19,686 nucleotides of DNA, from contig CAITDX010000059.1 of NCBI GenBank assembly GCA_903891335.1, positions 1 to 19,686 on the forward strand. Direction: 5' to 3'. The DNA comes from an uncultured bacterium (GTDB lineage Bacteria > Patescibacteriota > Microgenomatia > UBA1400 > PJMF01). Positions 7,641 to 14,836 of the stretch are shown here, piece by piece. The position numbers were made by a program, and so were the translations under genes. A model generated the notes under the pieces. That model saw only the letters and a list, made by a program, of their open reading frames with translations. It did not search any database and was not told the DNA's origin. Each line of letters begins with the position of its first letter. Positions within the stretch are counted from its first letter, which is position 1.

Positions 7641-8083
7641 AGTTTTTTCTCCACGATCACCGCATCTTTGCCGTTTTGGTAGCGGTTCTTATAGAAACCA
7701 ACTTCCTCGAAGCCCTGACTCTTTAAGAAAGCAAGGAGGGGTGAATCTGCCTCGGTGAAGCAATGAATAGTTTTGTGTTGGACTTCTTTGCTACGAACTT
7801 GTTCAAGGAGAAGCTCGAGCATTTTTTCGGCAAAATTCTGATCTTTCTCAGACTCAAGAATGGAGAAAAAATGAAGTTGGATGCGAATTTCTGCATCAAT
7901 TGCAGCAAAGCCGACGAAACGATTATCGACATAGAGAATATAGAATTGTTCACCACTTTCAACCAGGCGCTCAATGCGATTTTCGGTGAGATAGTAGGCA
8001 TGATTGTAGCCATCGTTTTTTTGGATAAAAACGAGATGGGCAAAATCACTTTCGTTGGCTTGTTTGAGTTGGTAGTTTGGCAT
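7637..8083 (-). CDS. GNAT-family N-acetyltransferase-like protein
   Basis: A 148-residue protein with the GNAT order of elements: LKQANESDFAHL (strand 1, helix 1), FYILYVDNRFVGFAAI (strands 2-3), IQLHFFSI (strand 4), a helix with EKMLELLLEQV, then TIHCFTEADSPLLAFLKSQGFEEVGFYKNRY, a typical GNAT C-terminal segment. The acetyl-CoA loop R/Q-x-x-G-x-G/A is not evident (SEKDQNFA is in its place), so activity is uncertain. I chose the ATG at 8083 because the upstream TTG at 8143 would place TATAAT inside the gene. The substrate is unknown. It lies 66 bases downstream of the metallo-hydrolase gene on the same strand. Confidence 0.7.
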   Translation of the reverse strand: MPNYQLKQANESDFAHLVFIQKNDGYNHAYYLTENRIERLVESGEQFYILYVDNRFVGFAAIDAEIRIQLHFFSILESEKDQNFAEKMLELLLEQVRSKEVQHKTIHCFTEADSPLLAFLKSQGFEEVGFYKNRYQNGKDAVIVEKKL

Positions 8084-8110
8084 AGGTTTATAGCTTTGTT
8101 GTATGGTTTC

Positions 8111-8116
8111 ATTATA
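8111..8116 (-). promoter_or_regulatory. -10 element TATAAT for the GNAT gene
   Basis: A perfect minus-strand TATAAT lies 27 bases before the ATG at 8083. The -35 position (AAGAGC at 17-base spacing) is poor. It supports a start for the GNAT gene separate from the upstream metallo-hydrolase gene. Confidence 0.4.
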
Positions 8117-8149
8117 CACGTCGTGGGTAGCGAGCTCTTTCAAGTATTC

Positions 8150-8767
8150 CTAGCGAAAAAAGCTCTCGCCGTGACCAGGGAAAACTTGTCCATAAGCACC
8201 TGTACTGGTGAGTGAATCAAGTTTTTGCAGACTATGATGGAGTTGCTGACTACTAGAGTAAGAAAAATCAGTGCGACCAACTGAGTCGTGGGCAAAAATG
8301 GTGTCACCGCTGATCAAAACCTTGCCTTCTCTTTGGAGAAGGCAGATGCTGCCGGGAGTATGGCCAGGGGTGTGAATGATCTCCCAAGTCTGACCAACTA
8401 ACGTAATGTTCGGTAGTTGTGCCAGGTCAACTGTGGCGGGCGGGACGGGATCAACCTCTCTGCCGAGCCAATGCAGGGCACTTGCGCTCGCTTCTTGGAG
8501 GAGAAATTGATCATCGAAGTGCATCATGATGGGGACTTGCCAAGCACTCGCTAGACTGAGTAAACCAAGACAATGATCGAAGTGACCATGGGTGAGCACA
8601 ATTGACTCGAGATGTAGTCCGCGGCGCAGTAATTCTTCATTGAGAAAATCACCATCATCAGCCGGGTCAATAATCACGGCTTGTTGACCTTCATTTTGTG
8701 AATCCTCATTCCACAACAGGTAACAATTGGTCTGTAAGTCACCAAGCACAAAAGATTCTATCTGCAT
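8150..8767 (-). CDS. Metallo-beta-lactamase-fold hydrolase (glyoxalase II/YcbL type)
   Basis: A 205-residue cytoplasmic hydrolase with all main metal motifs: THGHFDH at residues 59-65, HTPGHTPGS with H136, SGDTIF with D155, GRTDF, and a C-terminal FPGHGE with H199. The N-terminus (LGDLQTNCYLL) and GRTDF are typical of the short YcbL/glyoxalase II-like branch, which binds two zinc or iron ions and splits thioesters such as S-lactoylglutathione. The long C-terminal substrate domain of true glyoxalase II is absent, so the natural substrate is open. The ATG lies inside a CTGCATATGCAG palindrome that may be chance. It is divergent from dut with 45 bases between. Confidence 0.88.
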   Translation of the reverse strand: MQIESFVLGDLQTNCYLLWNEDSQNEGQQAVIIDPADDGDFLNEELLRRGLHLESIVLTHGHFDHCLGLLSLASAWQVPIMMHFDDQFLLQEASASALHWLGREVDPVPPATVDLAQLPNITLVGQTWEIIHTPGHTPGSICLLQREGKVLISGDTIFAHDSVGRTDFSYSSSQQLHHSLQKLDSLTSTGAYGQVFPGHGESFFR

Positions 8768-8812
8768 ATGCAGTTGCTATTTTCTCACGGATAGTTTAGT
8801 TTTGATATCGAA

Positions 8813-9244
8813 ATGGAAGTTGCTATTAAACTCTTCGATCAAAGCTTGCCGCTGCCAGAGTACAAAAGCACTGGGGCAGCCGCCCTTGATCTCTATAGTC
8901 GTTTGGATATGACGATTGCTCCAGCGAGCGTTGGTTATGTGCCACTCAATGTTGCCTTGCAAGTTCCAGATGATCATTTTGTGGTGCTCAGCGCGCGCAG
9001 CTCATTGCATAAAAAGGGTTTGCTGATGGCCAACGGCATCGGTATTGGTGATTATGATTATCGCGGTGACCAGGACGAGTATGTGGCCGCTCTCTATAAT
9101 TTTTCCAAAGAAAGTGTGCACATCGAAAAAGGTGAGCGATTGGTACAGATGATAGTTTTGCGACGTGAACCAGTGATCCTACAAGTTAAGCAACAATTTA
9201 CAGATACCAATCGCGGTGGCTTTGGTAGCACGGGGAGGAAGTAG
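8813..9244 (+). CDS. dut: dUTP pyrophosphatase
   Basis: Trimeric dUTPase that splits dUTP to dUMP and pyrophosphate, keeping uracil out of DNA and supplying dUMP. The five motifs are in order: STGAAALDLYS (19-29), ARSSL (61-65), GIGIGDYDYRGD with likely catalytic D80, KGERLVQMIV (106-115), and RGGFGSTG (134-141). The last motif is one or two residues shorter than the common RGxGGFGSTG. At 143 residues the length is normal. No Shine-Dalgarno is evident and the ATG lies close to the MBL-dut divergent region, so the leader is short. The next gene starts 6 bases downstream. Confidence 0.93.
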   Translation: MEVAIKLFDQSLPLPEYKSTGAAALDLYSRLDMTIAPASVGYVPLNVALQVPDDHFVVLSARSSLHKKGLLMANGIGIGDYDYRGDQDEYVAALYNFSKESVHIEKGERLVQMIVLRREPVILQVKQQFTDTNRGGFGSTGRK

Positions 9245-9250
9245 ACGAAC

Positions 9251-10228
9251 ATGATTAGAGATGGTCAAGAACTACTCGCTCAACTGATGGATGGTGTAGG
9301 ATACCAAGCCGCTGATAAGGACGATCGTCCACTTCATCCTTTGATTATTAAACATAATCAAATTGCTTCTAAGCCAGAGTATATGGTAGATCTGATTCTT
9401 GGAGAATTAGATGAGCTAGCTCAAGAGCATGAATATCAACCGTTTAGCTTGGAATGGTGGTTTGAGCTGGCAGATACAATCGTAACGCTCAAAAGTGCTC
9501 GGGAACGTTTTGCACCCACTTTTTCTATCCGAGAAATCACCCCGGCAGTGAATGGTCAGTGGAAAGGTGATTTTAGGTCTTTACGTGAGCAAGTTGGCAA
9601 TCTCACCGAAGGTAATCCTCATCGCAATTTCCAACATATTATTACCGAGTTACTTTCGATGTTGAAGCATCTTGATGTGGGTATTCAAAGCAAGGTGTAC
9701 TTGCGTCTTTCGACGTTAATTAATAAGTTAAATGATAAATTGGAAAAAAACAAAGAATCAAAGTATTGTCAAATTGAGCCAGGAATGAACGATGCTGATG
9801 TATACAACAAAACAATTCATGTATTTCTGGCATTTCGTAAAATTCGTAAATTTTTGAAGGAAGTAGTTGGTCAAGAACAAATGCTTCAACCTTGGATTAC
9901 TGCTTTTTTTGAAGCGGAGATCATGGATTGGCGCCATAGTGAACAAGCGCTGATGCGTATAGATCAGAAATTACCACTGTTGCGTGCCAGCATGCGTGAT
10001 AGCTTGGCTTGGCTACTGAGTGCTCAACCGGATAGTAAATCAAAAAAAAGACCACTGACGCTGACAGTTCATCAGGCGGAATTACAGAGTGGTGTTTTAC
10101 ATGGAAATTTACCAAAAAAATCTCAAGAAAAACTGGAGTTACAATTAATGCTTGCAGGGGGAGTTCCGCTAACTTCAGTCAGTCAGCAAACAGCTACTGC
10201 TGGAGCTCAAACGATTTTTTGGGTATAA
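9251..10228 (+). CDS. Unknown protein with N-terminal MazG-like ExxE/ExxD signature
   Basis: I do not recognise this 325-residue protein as a whole. Near the N-terminus, E52-L-D-E55 and E72-L-A-D75 stand 16 residues apart within predicted helices. This is the ExxE(12-28)ExxD magnesium signature of the all-alpha NTP pyrophosphatases (MazG, dCTPase and dimeric dUTPase families). HNQIASKPEYMVDLILGELD just before fits the first helices of that fold. Residues about 100-270 look helical and charged, and the last 60 are Gln/Leu-rich without known motifs. It lies between dut and tmk, six bases after dut, so a role in cleaning or controlling nucleotide pools is plausible. This is inference; the domain call is about even odds. 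Confidence 0.5.
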   Translation: MIRDGQELLAQLMDGVGYQAADKDDRPLHPLIIKHNQIASKPEYMVDLILGELDELAQEHEYQPFSLEWWFELADTIVTLKSARERFAPTFSIREITPAVNGQWKGDFRSLREQVGNLTEGNPHRNFQHIITELLSMLKHLDVGIQSKVYLRLSTLINKLNDKLEKNKESKYCQIEPGMNDADVYNKTIHVFLAFRKIRKFLKEVVGQEQMLQPWITAFFEAEIMDWRHSEQALMRIDQKLPLLRASMRDSLAWLLSAQPDSKSKKRPLTLTVHQAELQSGVLHGNLPKKSQEKLELQLMLAGGVPLTSVSQQTATAGAQTIFWV

Positions 10229-10270
10229 CAGTGATGTTCTCGTATTAGCTGTAAAAAGGAAGAGGAGCGA

Positions 10271-10978
10271 ATGAAGAAAAAAGGTCTACTAATCACTCTA
10301 GAAGGTGGTGAGGGAGTTGGCAAAACTACTCAGGTTGTGCGACTTAAAGAGCGCTTAATCAAAGAGGGTAGGGATGTGGTGGTGCTTCGTGAGCCAGGTG
10401 GAACAGTGATTAGCGAGCAAATTCGTGAAGTGGTCTTGTCCAACAAAAATGTAGGTATGGCTTACACAACTGAGGTGCTACTATTTCAAGCAGCTCGGGC
10501 GCAGATCTATCGAGAAATAGTTTTGCCATCCTTGGAACTTGGAAAAGTGGTAGTGATGGATCGATCTCGAGATAGTAGTGTGGTGTATCAGGGTATGGTG
10601 CGAGGATTTGGGGTTGATATTATCAATCAACTCAACGATATTTCCACAAAAAAGACTTTACCTGATGTGACTTTTTTGCTCGATGCACCAGTCAATGTTG
10701 GTTTACAGCGCCGTTTAAGTTTGGAGGGAGCTAATCGTCTTGATCATGAGTCAACTAGTTTCCACGAACAAGTACGTCAGGCATACTTGCAAGTAGCCAA
10801 GCAAGATCGGGCACGTTTGGGTGCGCATTCGCGCTGGCAAATTATCGATGCAAGTGTTGGTGTAGATCAGGTAGAGCAGCAAATGTGGGTGGCTACCCAA
10901 GCATTTTTAGCCCAAAAACAAACCAAAAAATGGCAAGATCAATTAGAAGATGCCTCAGTGGACTATAAAGAAGAATAA
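10271..10978 (+). CDS. tmk: Thymidylate kinase
   Basis: Phosphorylates dTMP to dTDP. P-loop GGEGVGKTT at residues 12-20, REPGGT at 40-45 (the DR/EPGGT thymidine-binding motif), and MDRSRDSSVVYQG at 96-108 (family DRxxxSxxAYQG). LDHESTSFHEQVRQAY is the C-terminal helix. At 235 residues it is about 25 longer than usual, with a Gln/Lys/Glu-rich tail. The start has purine-rich Shine-Dalgarno sequence (AAAAAGGAAGAGGAG, 10253-10267). It follows dut and the MazG-like gene and precedes recR, all on the plus strand. Confidence 0.94.
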   Translation: MKKKGLLITLEGGEGVGKTTQVVRLKERLIKEGRDVVVLREPGGTVISEQIREVVLSNKNVGMAYTTEVLLFQAARAQIYREIVLPSLELGKVVVMDRSRDSSVVYQGMVRGFGVDIINQLNDISTKKTLPDVTFLLDAPVNVGLQRRLSLEGANRLDHESTSFHEQVRQAYLQVAKQDRARLGAHSRWQIIDASVGVDQVEQQMWVATQAFLAQKQTKKWQDQLEDASVDYKEE

Positions 10979-10998
10979 TAATCAGCACAGATGGACGT

Positions 10999-11610
10999 AT
11001 GCAAAAATTACCAAAAGCGGTGCGCCGCTTAATTGAAAAATTTGAACGACTACCAGGCATTGGTCCACGCAGTGCTGCTCGATTGGTGTTTTATTTGCTC
11101 CATAATCCCAGCAGCGAGTTGGAAGATTTTGCCGATCGCCTCCTGGCTCTCAAACGTGATACCGTCATGTGTGATCACTGTCACAACATCGCTGAACATA
11201 ATCCGTGTTCAATTTGCACCGATGAAAGTCGCGATCGAAGTTTGCTTTGCGTCGTGGAGCAACCACTCGATCTATTGGCGATAGAGAAGTCTGATCACTA
11301 CCATGGGCTCTATCATGTTTTGCACGGTAGTATTGCGCCGCTTAATAACATTGGTCCAGATCAATTATATTTGCGTGATTTGCTTAAGCGCTTGGATGGA
11401 GTGCGAGAGCTGCTGCTCGCCACCAATCCAACTATGGAAGGTGAGGCGACTGCGCTTTATATCAAGGAAATGATCACCCATGCTTCAATGGACAATAAAG
11501 ACCAGCTACAGATTACTCGCATTGGTCATGGTTTGCCGATCGGAGCCGATATCGAATACGCTGATGGCATGACTTTGGCTCGAGCTTTGGAGGGCAGAAG
11601 GCAGATATAG
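10999..11610 (+). CDS. recR: Recombination mediator protein RecR
   Basis: Works with RecO to load RecA at single-stranded gaps. A helix-hairpin-helix (RLPGIGPRSAARL, 18-29), a C4 zinc finger (C58, C61, C70, C73) and a Toprim domain (LLCVVEQPLDLLAIE onward, with TNPTMEGEATALYI) are in the family order. GHGLPIGADIEYADGMTLARALEGRR is the conserved C-terminus. The 203-residue length is typical. In many bacteria recR lies beside dnaX and ybaB; here tmk precedes it and a promoter and terminator follow. Confidence 0.95.
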   Translation: MQKLPKAVRRLIEKFERLPGIGPRSAARLVFYLLHNPSSELEDFADRLLALKRDTVMCDHCHNIAEHNPCSICTDESRDRSLLCVVEQPLDLLAIEKSDHYHGLYHVLHGSIAPLNNIGPDQLYLRDLLKRLDGVRELLLATNPTMEGEATALYIKEMITHASMDNKDQLQITRIGHGLPIGADIEYADGMTLARALEGRRQI

Positions 11611-11636
11611 GTTCTCGACTTAAGTTTTCAAATAAT

Positions 11637-11665
11637 TTGCATTTTCGTGAATTCTTTGCTACCCT
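11637..11665 (+). promoter_or_regulatory. Promoter upstream of hpf (TTGCAT-17-TACCCT)
   Basis: TTGCAT and TACCCT are 17 bases apart, with TGC before TACCCT as in an extended -10. Transcription would begin near 11672 and run directly into the hairpin at 11684-11729. A small inverted repeat CTACC-(7)-GGTAG overlaps the -10. Confidence 0.4.
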
Positions 11666-11683
11666 AAATAGGTAGAAATGTGT

Positions 11684-11729
11684 AAACGGTTTTTTCAATT
11701 AGAATCCTAATTTGAAGGCCGTTTTTTTT
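11684..11729 (+). terminator. Rho-independent terminator between recR and hpf
   Basis: AAACGG pairs with CCGTTT at the base, and an inner TTCAATTAG/CTAATTTGAA stem has one bulged base; a run of eight T residues ends it. It ends the recR transcript. Because a promoter-like sequence lies between recR and the hairpin, it could also act as an attenuator in the hpf leader or end a short RNA of about 58 nt. Confidence 0.7.
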
Positions 11730-11776
11730 GGAAATTATTAGGTATGGTCTGCCTCGGCAGGCTAGAGAAGGAAGAT

Positions 11777-12121
11777 ATGATGAATGTCATTGTTCAGGCC
11801 AAGAGCTTGAAAGTCACCAGAGCCCTGCAGGAGTTTATTAAACGTCAAAGTCGCAAATTGGAGAAGCTGAAGGATTTTGGAGTTGAAAAAGTGGAGGTTT
11901 ATCTCGAGCAAGATACTAAAAAATCGACTGCTGATAAAAAAGTTTCTGTCAAATACAAGATTGCGGTGCCAGGCAGAGATGTGTGGGTAGAAATCGATGG
12001 CTATGATTTCTACGACGCGATCGTCGATGCGACCAATGCGGCGCTGCGTAAGTTGCGCAAGACCAAAGAAAAGCTCACTGACTATCGCAATGGTCACCAC
12101 GACCACAAAAGTATGGTTTAG
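11777..12121 (+). CDS. hpf: Ribosome hibernation promoting factor, short form
   Basis: HPF/RaiA (sigma-54 modulation) family protein that binds in the 30S decoding groove and stops translation in resting cells. The 114 residues are the single beta-alpha-beta-beta-beta-alpha domain: NVIVQAKSLKVTRALQEFIK, a KLEKLKDFGVEKVEVYLEQD strand, VSVKYKIAVPGRDVWVEIDGYDFYDAIVDATNAALRKLRK. The C-terminal dimerisation domain of long HPF is absent. GAAGGAAG (11767-11774) supports ATG 11777 or the adjacent ATG 11780; an ATG at 11744 lies upstream of the ribosome site and is rejected. The terminator in front suggests growth-phase control by read-through or a separate promoter. Confidence 0.9.
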   Translation: MMNVIVQAKSLKVTRALQEFIKRQSRKLEKLKDFGVEKVEVYLEQDTKKSTADKKVSVKYKIAVPGRDVWVEIDGYDFYDAIVDATNAALRKLRKTKEKLTDYRNGHHDHKSMV

Positions 12122-12125
12122 TCGG

Positions 12126-12154
12126 GGCGCTAATTCCCAATGTTTTTAGCCGCC
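12126..12154 (+). other. Bulged hairpin after hpf
   Basis: GGCGCTAA pairs with TTAGCCGCC with one bulged C and a 12-base loop, starting 5 bases after the hpf stop. No T-run follows, so it is not a classical terminator; it could protect the mRNA 3' end. Confidence 0.3.
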
Positions 12155-12170
12155 AAGCAGATCTTCAGGC

Positions 12171-12200
12171 TTGCTTTGTTGAGTTTTATTCTGCTACCAT
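12171..12200 (+). promoter_or_regulatory. Promoter (TTGCTT-18-TACCAT)
   Basis: TTGCTT and TGCTACCAT are spaced 18 bases apart, and the -10 ends 9 bases before the ATG at 12210. The -10 repeats the TGCTAC core seen before thyA, hpf and the PspC gene. An AAGGAAG lies between the -10 and the ATG. Confidence 0.4.
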
Positions 12201-12209
12201 AAGGAAGAC

Positions 12210-12563
12210 ATGGCAGATAATCAGGACCCATTAGCTGCGTTGCAGCAATTATTGGATGAACAAAAACAGCAGGGGGCTGTAGGGGCGGCTGGTGCTCAAG
12301 CAGGAGCAGCGGCTGAGCCAGTAGAACCGGCTCCTCCAGCTGGACCAACTGCCGAAGAAATTGCGGTGATGGCAGAACAAAAGCAGGCTGAAGATCGCCA
12401 GCGCATTGCTGAGCAACTCGCCCGCATGCAATCTGAACTCAAGGAGACGCCGCAGTATCAGGCTCGTTTGAGTCAAAAAGAAGCCAGTGAAGCAGAGGAA
12501 GCTCGCAAGCAACTAGAGGAGCGTAGTAAGCGGATTTTTCAATTAAAACATTTAGATAATTGA
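12210..12563 (+). CDS. Low-complexity Ala/Gln/Glu-rich protein
   Basis: A 117-residue protein that I cannot assign. Residues about 20-50 are an Ala/Gly/Pro-rich linker (GAAGAQAGAAAEPVEPAPPA), and residues 50-117 are a charged, Gln/Glu/Arg-rich helix that probably forms a coiled coil (EDRQRIAEQLARMQSELKET). It has no membrane segment or signal. A promoter-like sequence ends 9 bases upstream. The next gene has similar composition and starts 12 bases on, so the pair may act together. Composition suggests a scaffold or tether, but nothing shows its partner. Confidence 0.65.
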   Translation: MADNQDPLAALQQLLDEQKQQGAVGAAGAQAGAAAEPVEPAPPAGPTAEEIAVMAEQKQAEDRQRIAEQLARMQSELKETPQYQARLSQKEASEAEEARKQLEERSKRIFQLKHLDN

Positions 12564-12575
12564 TACAACATATTT

Positions 12576-13244
12576 ATGCCAGGATTAGGGATGGGTGGAG
12601 GTGGAGCCAAAATGCAGACGAGACCAGGAGGTGGTTTTCGTCAGAGTTTTGGTAATTTCAGTGATGAACATGAAGATGCTGCTGCACTGCAGCACGCTGC
12701 TAGTCAAAAACAAACTGCTCAGGCAGCTTCAGTTTTGGGTCAAACTGGTGTGGCCAAGCAGCAAGCAGCGGCGAGTGGGGCTGCGCAAACGCCACTCGCT
12801 AATCCAGAAGCAGCAGCTCAGGCGCCAGTGCAACCTCGAGCAGTTAGTAATGTAGGTGAAGAACTCATTGCTCGGCCATTGAAGGATATCTGGCACACTT
12901 TCGCTGCATTTTTTGACCTCAATAAATTACTAGGTATCAACACCGAAGATCCGCCAGAGAAAAAAGCAAAAAAACAAAAAATTGCTCAGAATTGGCAAAA
13001 ACTCACACAAGAAGATCAGGCCTTTGTGCAGCAAAAATACCAGGAGGAGTTACAGCGTAAGCAACGTGAGCAACAAGAAGAACAAGCTCGCAAAGAAGAA
13101 GAGGCTCGGCAAGCAGAAGAACAAGCAATTGCTCCTCCAAGTAGCCCTCACAAAGGACCAGCTGCTCCAAGTGGCAACAAAAAACAGCAAGCCAGTCAAT
13201 TGATGCAAAATAAGCGCACTCAGATGAGTCAGGCTGATGGCTAG
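12576..13244 (+). CDS. Low-complexity Gln/Ala-rich protein, possible DUF5660-like core
   Basis: A 222-residue protein with a Gly-rich N-terminus (PGLGMGGGGAKM), a long Gln/Ala-rich linker, then a more ordered core near residues 90-165: GEELIARPLKDIWHTFAAFF, DLNKLLGINTEDPPEKKAKK, and a Gln/Glu/Lys helix (QAFVQQKYQEELQRKQREQQ). The core recalls a CPR-restricted domain of unknown function (DUF5660 as I remember it, unchecked). The C-terminus is disordered with Pro/Ser/Gln. No enzyme motif is visible. It follows the shorter Ala/Gln-rich gene and ends 67 bases before cysS. Confidence 0.65.
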   Translation: MPGLGMGGGGAKMQTRPGGGFRQSFGNFSDEHEDAAALQHAASQKQTAQAASVLGQTGVAKQQAAASGAAQTPLANPEAAAQAPVQPRAVSNVGEELIARPLKDIWHTFAAFFDLNKLLGINTEDPPEKKAKKQKIAQNWQKLTQEDQAFVQQKYQEELQRKQREQQEEQARKEEEARQAEEQAIAPPSSPHKGPAAPSGNKKQQASQLMQNKRTQMSQADG

Positions 13245-13269
13245 AGTGTGAAGCCGGCATCGCCATGGT

Positions 13270-13298
13270 TTGCCCCGAGCTTAATTTCAGGTTACAAT
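13270..13298 (+). promoter_or_regulatory. cysS promoter (TTGCCC-17-TACAAT)
   Basis: TTGCCC (13270-13275) and TACAAT (13293-13298) are spaced 17 bases apart. The -10 ends 13 bases before the ATG at 13312, leaving a leader of only about 6 nt with no Shine-Dalgarno. Confidence 0.5.
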
Positions 13299-13311
13299 CA
13301 GCACCAAGACC

Positions 13312-14796
13312 ATGCAACTCTACAATACCCTCAGCAAAAAAGTCGAACCCTTCGTTTCACTCAGCGAAACAATTGATCCTCAAGATAAACAAGTCAAAAT
13401 GTATGCCTGTGGACCGACAGTATACGACTACACCCACATCGGTCATTTGCGCAAATATGTTATGGACGATGTGTTGGTGCGAGTGTTGCGTCATGCCGGT
13501 TATGACGTCAAGCATGTCCAAAATATCACTGATGTCGGACACCTAGTTTCTGATGATGATGAGGGTGAAGATAAGATGGAAAAAGGAGCTCGCAAGTATG
13601 GCAAAACCGCTTGGGAGGTGGCTCGCACCTTCGAAGACTACTTTTGGTATAGTTTGGACAAAATGGGCGTGCTGCGACCAACCCTGAGTTGTCGCGCCAC
13701 TGAGCATATTCAGAGCCAGCTGGAAATGGTTTTGGCTCTCGAAAAACAAGGTTTTACCTATGTTATTCCTGATGATGGCGTGTATTTTGATACGGCTAAG
13801 CTTGAACGCTATGGAGAGCTGAGCGGTCATGATCCTCGCCAAGCCCACCGAGAAAGTCGTGTCGGTGAAATTACAGGTAAACGCAATCCGAGTGATTTCG
13901 CGCTGTGGAAATTCGAGCGAGCTGGTGAAAATCGCCAGATGGTCTGGCCCAGTCCTTGGCACCCACGCAGTTTTCCAGGTTGGCATATCGAATGTAGTGC
14001 GATGAGTGTCGAGCACTTAGGTGAGCAACTTGATATTCACACCGGTGGAGTTGATCATATTGCAGTGCATCATGCTAATGAAATTGCTCAGTCAGAAACC
14101 GCCACCCACAAGCGACCTTTTGCTAAATTTTGGGTACACCACAACTTTTTGCGGGTCGATGGTGAGAAGATGAGTAAGTCACTCAATAATTTTTATACAA
14201 TTGACGATATCCTCAAGAAAGGCTATCAGCCAGCGGCCCTGCGACTGTTGTTTCTGGGGAGTCATTATCGGAGTGAGCAAAACTTTACTTTTGCAAGTCT
14301 TGATGCGGCTAGCACTGCTTGGCAGAAACTTGCGATGATGTGTGTACAGCTCCGCCATGATCGAGGTGAGGACGATGTGTTGGCTGAATCAGAGCAGCAA
14401 AATACTGTGGCTTTAGCAGCGCAATTTGAGCATGATTTTTTCGAAGCTGTGGAAAATGATCTCGACACACCCACTGCTTTAGCAATTCTTTGGAAAATGC
14501 TTAAGTCTGATATCGCCAGTCGTCAAAAATACCGCTTGCTACTTGAATTTGATCGCACGTTGGGACTTGGTTTAGCTGGCTTGCAAGAGGCTGATATTGC
14601 CGCATTCGCTCCTGCCAACCAAGAGCTTGACTTGCTCGATTTACCTAAGTTTTTGCAAGATTTGTTTGCGGCGCGCGAAGCAGCGCGAGCGCGCAAAGAT
14701 TTTGCCACTGCCGATCAGATACGAGCCCAATTTCAGGAGGCTGGTTACGAGCTCATCGATCGGGCTGATGGAGTGGTGGTTCAGAAAAAACAGTAG
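13312..14796 (+). CDS. cysS: Cysteinyl-tRNA synthetase
   Basis: Class I aminoacyl-tRNA synthetase that charges tRNA-Cys. MYACGPTVYDYTHIGHLRKY holds the zinc ligand C33 and HIGH at 42-45; WHIECSAMS and HTGGVDHIAVHHANEIAQSE are the catalytic zinc and cysteine-binding segments; KMSKS is at 286-290. The C-terminal helical tRNA-binding part (DLDTPTALAILWKML, AREAARARKDFATADQIRAQ) is complete. The 494 residues are slightly longer than the E. coli enzyme. It has its own promoter with a very short leader. A GC-rich stretch near 14669-14696 codes the AREAARARKD helix. Confidence 0.97.
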   Translation: MQLYNTLSKKVEPFVSLSETIDPQDKQVKMYACGPTVYDYTHIGHLRKYVMDDVLVRVLRHAGYDVKHVQNITDVGHLVSDDDEGEDKMEKGARKYGKTAWEVARTFEDYFWYSLDKMGVLRPTLSCRATEHIQSQLEMVLALEKQGFTYVIPDDGVYFDTAKLERYGELSGHDPRQAHRESRVGEITGKRNPSDFALWKFERAGENRQMVWPSPWHPRSFPGWHIECSAMSVEHLGEQLDIHTGGVDHIAVHHANEIAQSETATHKRPFAKFWVHHNFLRVDGEKMSKSLNNFYTIDDILKKGYQPAALRLLFLGSHYRSEQNFTFASLDAASTAWQKLAMMCVQLRHDRGEDDVLAESEQQNTVALAAQFEHDFFEAVENDLDTPTALAILWKMLKSDIASRQKYRLLLEFDRTLGLGLAGLQEADIAAFAPANQELDLLDLPKFLQDLFAAREAARARKDFATADQIRAQFQEAGYELIDRADGVVVQKKQ

Positions 14797-14836
14797 CGCA
14801 ATGCACACACTCCAAGAGTGTCGTCAAAAATTGCAA

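Noticed and set aside
7763..8215. Plus-strand 150-residue ORF opposite the GNAT and metallo-hydrolase genes
   Set aside because: It crosses two genes with known motifs, has no ribosome site, and its hydrophobic look comes from reading those genes backward.
8762..8773. CTGCATATGCAG palindrome at the metallo-hydrolase start
   Set aside because: A 12-bp perfect palindrome is expected a few times in 20 kb by chance, and the ATG lies inside it.
14807..14821. ACACTC-CAA-GAGTGT inverted repeat between cysS and radC
   Set aside because: Only 6 bp with no T-run on either strand; too weak to call a terminator.
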